Shown here: positions 29,597-31,653 of the stretch, piece by piece | Position numbering within the stretch: the stretch's first letter is position 1 | Layout: each line of letters opens with the position of its first letter | Assembly (NCBI GenBank): GCA_944331885.1 | Contig: CALVJF010000002.1 | Coordinates: 1-31,653 of the forward strand | DNA length: 31,653 bases | Direction: 5' to 3' | Origin: an uncultured Bacilli bacterium | GTDB lineage: Bacteria > Bacillota_I > Bacilli_A > RF39 > UBA660 | The notes under the pieces: generated by a model | Database searches by the model: none | Told to the model about the DNA's origin: nothing | The model's input: the letters and a program-made list of their open reading frames with translations, nothing else | Made by a program: the position numbers and the translations under genes

Positions 29597-31653
29597 TTAT
29601 CACGCTTTCAATAATCTTTTTACACATTTCAACTGATTCATCATAAAAATCAATTCGCCAAGCTCTAAAATTATCTAATAATTTTAAAGAATCACGTCTA
29701 TCAATAATATCTTTATGTAATATATGTAGATATTTATCAAAATAATAAGGATATCCTTCATTATGTATATCATATAAAAAACCTTTATTATTAGCTAAAA
29801 TATTTTTTTTAATAATCATTAATTCGACACGTCCATATATTAACACAGCATAATCTTTATTTTTAAAATTTTGTAACTTATCAAGACTTAATTCAACAGA
29901 TAAAGACCCAAGATTCATTCCTTTTTTTCGCAAAAAAGCTCCGGTAAAATCATTAGTTATATTTAAAGTATAATCACCATCAAAGTTTTTTTCACTTATA
30001 GTAGCTGTAGAAGAGCATACTCGTTTATTTTCTATATAATTATCCCCTACTCTATACTCTAAATAATAAACATTGTCTAAATTTTTATACTTCAAAAATA
30101 AATTATAATCTCGAATATAAATTCTAGCAACATTATACGAAAGAATACATTTTAATTGTGCTTCATTATTAACAGTAACAATTAATTCCGGTTTAAAATT
30201 ACTATTTTCTATAATTTCTGGAATAAATATCTTTCTATCCTTTTTTAACTTACCTATACGTAAATTATCTAATGCTTCTAGAGCGCTTCTTCGTAAGTCA
30301 TTAATATCTTTAATTCCTACAAAAATATTATCATCAACATTTAATTTTAACTCATTTAATGAATATACAGTATTACCTAATTTACTTACTTGGTTTTTAA
30401 TTTTATCAGCTGTTACAGGAGTTTTTATACTATTTTCAACCAAAGGCCCTTCTTTAGTAACAAAATGTTCACCATCATTAACTTCAATTAAAAGTTTTTC
30501 ACCAATTTTTGCTTTAATAATCATATTTATTGGTATTTTCTTTTCCCAATCATTGACAATAATTTCATTATCAAGAGTAATTGCTAAATCATCAAATTTA
30601 TTCAAAGCAACTTTATTATCCAAATAAATTATTTCATCTTTATTAGCAGAACTTATAAGTTTTTTGCTTTTATTATATAAATAATTAACTATCATTCCTT
30701 TGTTACTATTTACAAATCTAATACCCATTCCTTGAGCTAACCTTTTACTAAGTTTTATTTTGATATATTTAGGATCAATACCAATAATTTTGCCGGCAAG
30801 TAAGCCTTGATGATTTGGACCCTTTATATTAACAAGTTTATCATCGCTAAATAAATATCCATAAGTAAATCCTCGATAAAATAATTTCTTTAGATTATCT
30901 CGTTCTTCATTAGATAAAACGTATTTTTTACCATTTTTATAAGCATCAATTACTAAGCGAAAAATCCTTGTTACATAACCAACATATAATGGGCTTTTCA
31001 TTCTTCCTTCAATCTTTAAACTTTTAACACCAGTTTTTAATAATTCATCTAATCGATCAATTACATTTAAGTCTTGCATACTAAGTAAATAAGTCTTTAA
31101 ATCATTTTTTTCCAAAGAATAAGGCAAACGGCAACTTCCAACACATTCACCTCTATTACCACTTCTGCCACCATTTAAAGAACTAAATAAACAACAACCA
31201 GAATAAGAAACACATAAAGCGCCATAAACAAAAACTTCAATGTCAGCCAGCTTTGCCATTTTTTCAATTGTTTTTAAATCGCATTCACGGGCAGCAACTA
31301 TCCGCTTAACGCCCATTTTCTTTAAAAAATTAATCCCATTTTCATTATAAGTATGGGCTTGAGTTGAAGCATGAATTTCCATTTCTGGAAATAATTCATG
31401 TACTAAATTTATCATGCCCAAATCTTGCATGATTAAAGCATCAACATTAATTTCATTTAAAAATTTAATATAATTAATAAAATCTTCTACTTCATCATTA
31501 AAAATCAAAGTATTTACGGTTATATAAACTTTAACACCTCTTAAATGACAATATTTAACTACTTCTAATAATTCCTCATTAGTAAAGTTATTAGCAAAAG
31601 CCCTGGCTCCAAAACTTTTACCACCTAAATATACCGCATCACAGCCATTATTA
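29586..31653 (-). CDS. U32-family peptidase homologue (TrhP/RlhA type), N-terminus outside the window
   Basis: The frame stays open to the window edge; the upstream codons read CDAVYLGGKSFGARAF...NNF and then CHLRGVKVYITVNT, the classical U32 N-terminus, so the TTG at 31508 is not the start. About 689 codons are visible. The Cys cluster (GALCVSYSGCCLF...GNRGECVGSCRLPY) is the proposed iron-sulphur site and SLKIEGRMKSPLYVG is the family core. U32 proteins with this Cys pattern make 5-hydroxyuridine in tRNA (TrhP) or rRNA (RlhA); TrhP fits the tRNA-modification neighbourhood. The long C-terminal half (DUF3656-like) is present in one chain, whereas B. subtilis uses two separate proteins (YrrN/YrrO). 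The following gene overlaps it. Confidence 0.9.
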   Translation of the reverse strand, partial: NNGCDAVYLGGKSFGARAFANNFTNEELLEVVKYCHLRGVKVYITVNTLIFNDEVEDFINYIKFLNEINVDALIMQDLGMINLVHELFPEMEIHASTQAHTYNENGINFLKKMGVKRIVAARECDLKTIEKMAKLADIEVFVYGALCVSYSGCCLFSSLNGGRSGNRGECVGSCRLPYSLEKNDLKTYLLSMQDLNVIDRLDELLKTGVKSLKIEGRMKSPLYVGYVTRIFRLVIDAYKNGKKYVLSNEERDNLKKLFYRGFTYGYLFSDDKLVNIKGPNHQGLLAGKIIGIDPKYIKIKLSKRLAQGMGIRFVNSNKGMIVNYLYNKSKKLISSANKDEIIYLDNKVALNKFDDLAITLDNEIIVNDWEKKIPINMIIKAKIGEKLLIEVNDGEHFVTKEGPLVENSIKTPVTADKIKNQVSKLGNTVYSLNELKLNVDDNIFVGIKDINDLRRSALEALDNLRIGKLKKDRKIFIPEIIENSNFKPELIVTVNNEAQLKCILSYNVARIYIRDYNLFLKYKNLDNVYYLEYRVGDNYIENKRVCSSTATISEKNFDGDYTLNITNDFTGAFLRKKGMNLGSLSVELSLDKLQNFKNKDYAVLIYGRVELMIIKKNILANNKGFLYDIHNEGYPYYFDKYLHILHKDIIDRRDSLKLLDNFRAWRIDFYDESVEMCKKIIESVINDG

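Noticed and set aside
1..31653. CRISPR array, tRNA, rRNA or insertion sequence
   Set aside because: I looked in the intergenic gaps and found no regularly spaced repeats, no cloverleaf with GGTTCRA-type arm, no rRNA sequence and no transposase.

Overview
The window is strongly AT-rich bacterial DNA. It has short intergenic gaps, GGAGG/GGTGA-type ribosome binding sites and TGTTATAAT-like extended -10 boxes. Stops are mostly TAA, but TGA is also used as a stop (rarA, and the end of the broken gene at 9054-10289), so the code is standard and not the Mycoplasma code. Gene content and order point to a reduced genome of the Bacilli/Erysipelotrichia/RF39-like (Mollicutes-related) kind. The species cannot be named from the sequence.

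The backbone looks like a collapsed version of the Bacillus subtilis yrb-yrv-yrr chromosomal region. In order: tgt, a YrzE-like membrane protein, a YrbG-like DUF421 protein, a SpoVB-like flippase, comN, relA, dtd, a T-box with hisS, aspS, a probable 6S RNA, tcdA, rarA, mnmA, and finally a U32-family tRNA hydroxylation protease homologue. The Bacillus genes secDF, recJ, apt, cymR and iscS are absent from their expected places. asnS, gatCAB, a HerA-type ATPase gene and an unknown gene are inserted between the hisS/aspS block and the 6S RNA.

Region by region: 1-1547 holds a truncated amidoligase-like gene convergent with an unknown protein built from an internal repeat. 1653-6323 is the tgt/membrane/flippase/comN block. 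6347-8955 is relA-dtd (alarmone synthesis and D-aminoacyl-tRNA proofreading); the Rel hydrolase motif is degenerate. 9054-10289 is a membrane-anchored protein gene broken by one in-frame TAA. 10286-18235 is a T-box-controlled operon hisS-asnS-aspS-gatC-gatA-gatB for charging and amidating tRNAs, ending in a clear terminator. 18299-20712 is the HerA-like ATPase and an unknown neighbour. 20748-20926 is the 6S-like RNA. 20949-24910 holds tcdA, convergent with rarA-gpsA, then xerD convergent with a previously uncalled 41-residue Ser/Lys-rich peptide ending CCH. 25015-28768 holds a ZIP metal transporter, an extremely AT-rich gap, an HTH regulator, mnmA and a SpoIIM-like membrane protein. The rest is a 32-residue Prli42-like membrane peptide and a minus-strand pair made of an unknown gene and a large U32 gene that runs off the window.

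The unifying job is translation: tRNA modification (tgt, tcdA, mnmA, probably U32/TrhP), tRNA charging (hisS, asnS, aspS, gatCAB), proofreading (dtd) and the stringent response (relA). DNA maintenance genes (rarA, xerD, HerA) are interspersed. Six of seven convergent gene pairs share one short bidirectional terminator, and several of these overlap the coding ends.
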